Below are positions 5,794 through 6,800 of a stretch of 6,800 nucleotides of DNA, in pieces. The number at the start of each line of letters is the position of its first letter. Positions within the stretch are counted from its first letter, which is position 1. The stretch is taken from the NCBI GenBank assembly GCA_030623125.1, contig JAUXMQ010000063.1, forward strand, positions 1 to 6,800, given 5' to 3'. The translations under genes and the position numbers were made by a program. The stretch comes from Acidimicrobiia bacterium. Its GTDB lineage: Bacteria > Actinomycetota > Acidimicrobiia > Spongiisociales > ZC4RG35. The notes beneath the pieces are model-generated. The model had not been told where the DNA came from. It was given only the letters and a program-made list of their open reading frames with translations, and did not search any database.

Positions 5794-6657
5794 GTGAAGA
5801 ACACAGGAAACTCGAACCGCCACCGAAGACACCGAACCACAGCAGTGGTGCTTGGCTTGGCCCTTGTTCTGGCGGCGTGTGGCGGCGAGGCGAGCTTTCC
5901 CGAGGGCTCCTTTTCGGTAGTCGCCAACACCGACATCGGAACGGGCCAATCCAGGCTTCAAATAGGGGTCATCGGGCCTGAAGGCGAGCGCCTCGGCTCC
6001 CCCGACGAGCCCATATCGGTTGAAGTCGCGAATTCCGCTGGAGAAGTCGAGCGCTATGAAGCGGAGTGGATGTGGCTGATAGAGGACGTGGTCGGCCTGT
6101 ACAAGGTTGAAGCCGACATCACGAGTACGGGTATTTGGACCATCAGCGTCATCCCGGAAAACGGGCCGAAGTTGGAGCCGGGTCAGTTTCAGGTGCTCGA
6201 CCCTACGTTCGCCCCCAGCGTGGGCGACGTGGCCCCCGTGGCACCCATCGACACTCTTGCAACCAAACCTCTTGCCGACCTGACGACTGACCCTGAGCCG
6301 GATGAAGACTTCTATCAGATGACAATGGAGCAGGCTTTCTCTTCTGGCAAGAAGAGCGTCATCGTGTTCTCCACTCCTGCGTGGTGCAGATCGTCTACGT
6401 GCGGGCCAACGCTGAATATCGTCAAAGACGCCAAAGCAGAGTTTCCCGACGCCAATTACATCCACGTCGAGGTCTATACCGACATCAACGCTCCCGGCTT
6501 TTCGCCAACGCTCGAGTTCCTGGCGCCATCGCTGGGCCCCGACTACTGGAATCTTCCGTCGGAGCCTTGGGTGTTCGTGGTCGATGAGGCAGGTGTCGTC
6601 ACCGCCCGATTCGAAGGATCACTGACAACTGACGACATCCGTGAGTCTCTCGGCTAG
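5794..6657 (+). CDS. Lipoprotein with N-terminal beta domain and thioredoxin-like C-X4-C-G-P domain
   Basis: The start is taken at GTG 5794, with AAGGA 8 bases upstream; the in-frame ATG at 5785 is too close to that site, and starts further upstream lie inside the previous gene. The 287-residue product has a basic N-terminus, a hydrophobic segment and lipobox LAAC (Cys29). Residues about 38-135 look like an immunoglobulin-like beta domain (SRLQIGVIGPEGERLG ... GLYKVEADITSTGIWTISV). After a Pro-rich linker, a thioredoxin fold spans about 170-287 with VIVFSTPAWC, Cys198-RSST-Cys203-GP, then NYIHVEVYTD and a PWVFVVDEAGVV strand. The spacing is C-X4-C, not the C-X2-C of thioredoxin or C-X3-C of Sco. 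A thiol-disulfide or copper-delivery role outside the membrane, for instance in CuA or CuZ maturation, is plausible given the cupredoxin neighbours, but unproven. Confidence 0.85.
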   Translation: MKNTGNSNRHRRHRTTAVVLGLALVLAACGGEASFPEGSFSVVANTDIGTGQSRLQIGVIGPEGERLGSPDEPISVEVANSAGEVERYEAEWMWLIEDVVGLYKVEADITSTGIWTISVIPENGPKLEPGQFQVLDPTFAPSVGDVAPVAPIDTLATKPLADLTTDPEPDEDFYQMTMEQAFSSGKKSVIVFSTPAWCRSSTCGPTLNIVKDAKAEFPDANYIHVEVYTDINAPGFSPTLEFLAPSLGPDYWNLPSEPWVFVVDEAGVVTARFEGSLTTDDIRESLG

Positions 6658-6682
6658 CGGTCGTCGCCTGACTGGGTCCGAG

Positions 6683-6799
6683 CTACGCCGCGGGCCGATT
6701 CGACTTCCGCGTCTCCCTTTCGAACTCGTCTAAACACTCACCCAAGAAGCCGAAGGTGAGAGCCAAGTTGTGCGTTGCCGCTACGGGCCGGCTCTCAAA
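6683..6799 (-). CDS. Possible C-terminal end of a convergent gene (partial at right edge)
   Basis: Reading leftward from the window edge, 38 codons stay open to a TAG at 6685-6683, encoding a mixed, protein-like sequence with HNLALTFGFLGECLDEF and ending RKSNRPAA. A convergent gene ending 25 bases from the thioredoxin-like gene would fill this otherwise gene-free edge. An open frame of this length is not rare by chance in GC-rich DNA, and I recognise no family. Confidence 0.22.
   Translation of the reverse strand, partial: FESRPVAATHNLALTFGFLGECLDEFERETRKSNRPAA
6757..6797. repeat. 8-base inverted repeat TGAGAGCC/GGCTCTCA
   Basis: Arms at 6757-6764 and 6790-6797 are separated by 25 bases. 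It may be a stem-loop downstream of the plus-strand operon or simply lie inside a gene entering from the right. No T-run is visible before the window ends. Confidence 0.35.
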
Positions 6800-6800
6800 C

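Noticed and set aside
5677..6465. Minus-strand frame of 262 codons opposite the thioredoxin-like gene
   Set aside because: Arg/His/Gly-rich shadow with no motif; the plus frame has a lipobox and a clear thioredoxin fold.
6658..6800. tRNA or insertion-sequence end suggested by the 8-base inverted repeat near the edge
   Set aside because: No cloverleaf, T-loop or anticodon arm can be formed, and no target-site duplication or transposase is visible.

Overview
The window is GC-rich, gene-dense bacterial DNA. Every exported protein whose N-terminus can be read (NosZ, a cupredoxin, a 109-residue protein and a thioredoxin-fold protein) carries a lipoprotein signal ending in LTAC or LAAC. Lipid-anchoring all of these, including NosZ, suggests a monoderm such as an Actinobacteriota or Chloroflexota lineage. 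That placement is inference; the window has no phylogenetic marker.

Left half, minus strand (transcribed right to left). A LuxR/NarL-type response regulator (3805-3146) overlaps its HPK7-type histidine kinase (3149-1656) by 4 bases. After a 154-base gap come an Rrf2-family regulator (1501-1082) with the cysteine and aspartate pattern of the NO sensor NsrR, and, 2 bases after its stop, nosZ (1079 to beyond the left edge). NosZ is a clade II nitrous oxide reductase, and only its N-terminal 359 residues, within the beta-propeller, lie in the window. The ribosome-binding site of nosZ lies inside the last codons of the Rrf2 gene, so the two are a tightly coupled regulator-enzyme pair.

Right half, plus strand. 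Divergent from the two-component genes is a run of four small proteins for the outer face of the membrane: a cupredoxin lipoprotein with an expanded His/Asp/Glu repeat tract (4001-4684), a second cupredoxin with a C-terminal membrane anchor (about 4930-5454), a small lipoprotein of unknown function (5451-5780), and a lipoprotein with a thioredoxin-like C-X4-C-G-P domain (5794-6657). Blue-copper and thiol proteins beside nosZ fit electron delivery to, or copper supply and maturation of, N2O reductase. This joint role is inferred from content and position only.

The most unusual spot is 4690-4930. A 39-codon remnant of a LuxR-type helix-turn-helix lies on the minus strand at 4909-4790 and stops abruptly where the second cupredoxin ORF begins. 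That cupredoxin has lost, or never had, an export signal. I read this as a deletion or recombination junction that removed the front of a LuxR-type regulator and the front of a cupredoxin gene together. A terminator-like hairpin (4698-4745) lies downstream of the remnant, as expected if a full gene once ended there.

The main regulatory candidate is a TACGC-N6-GCGTA inverted repeat (3868-3883) in the divergent intergenic region, well placed for binding by the neighbouring response regulator.
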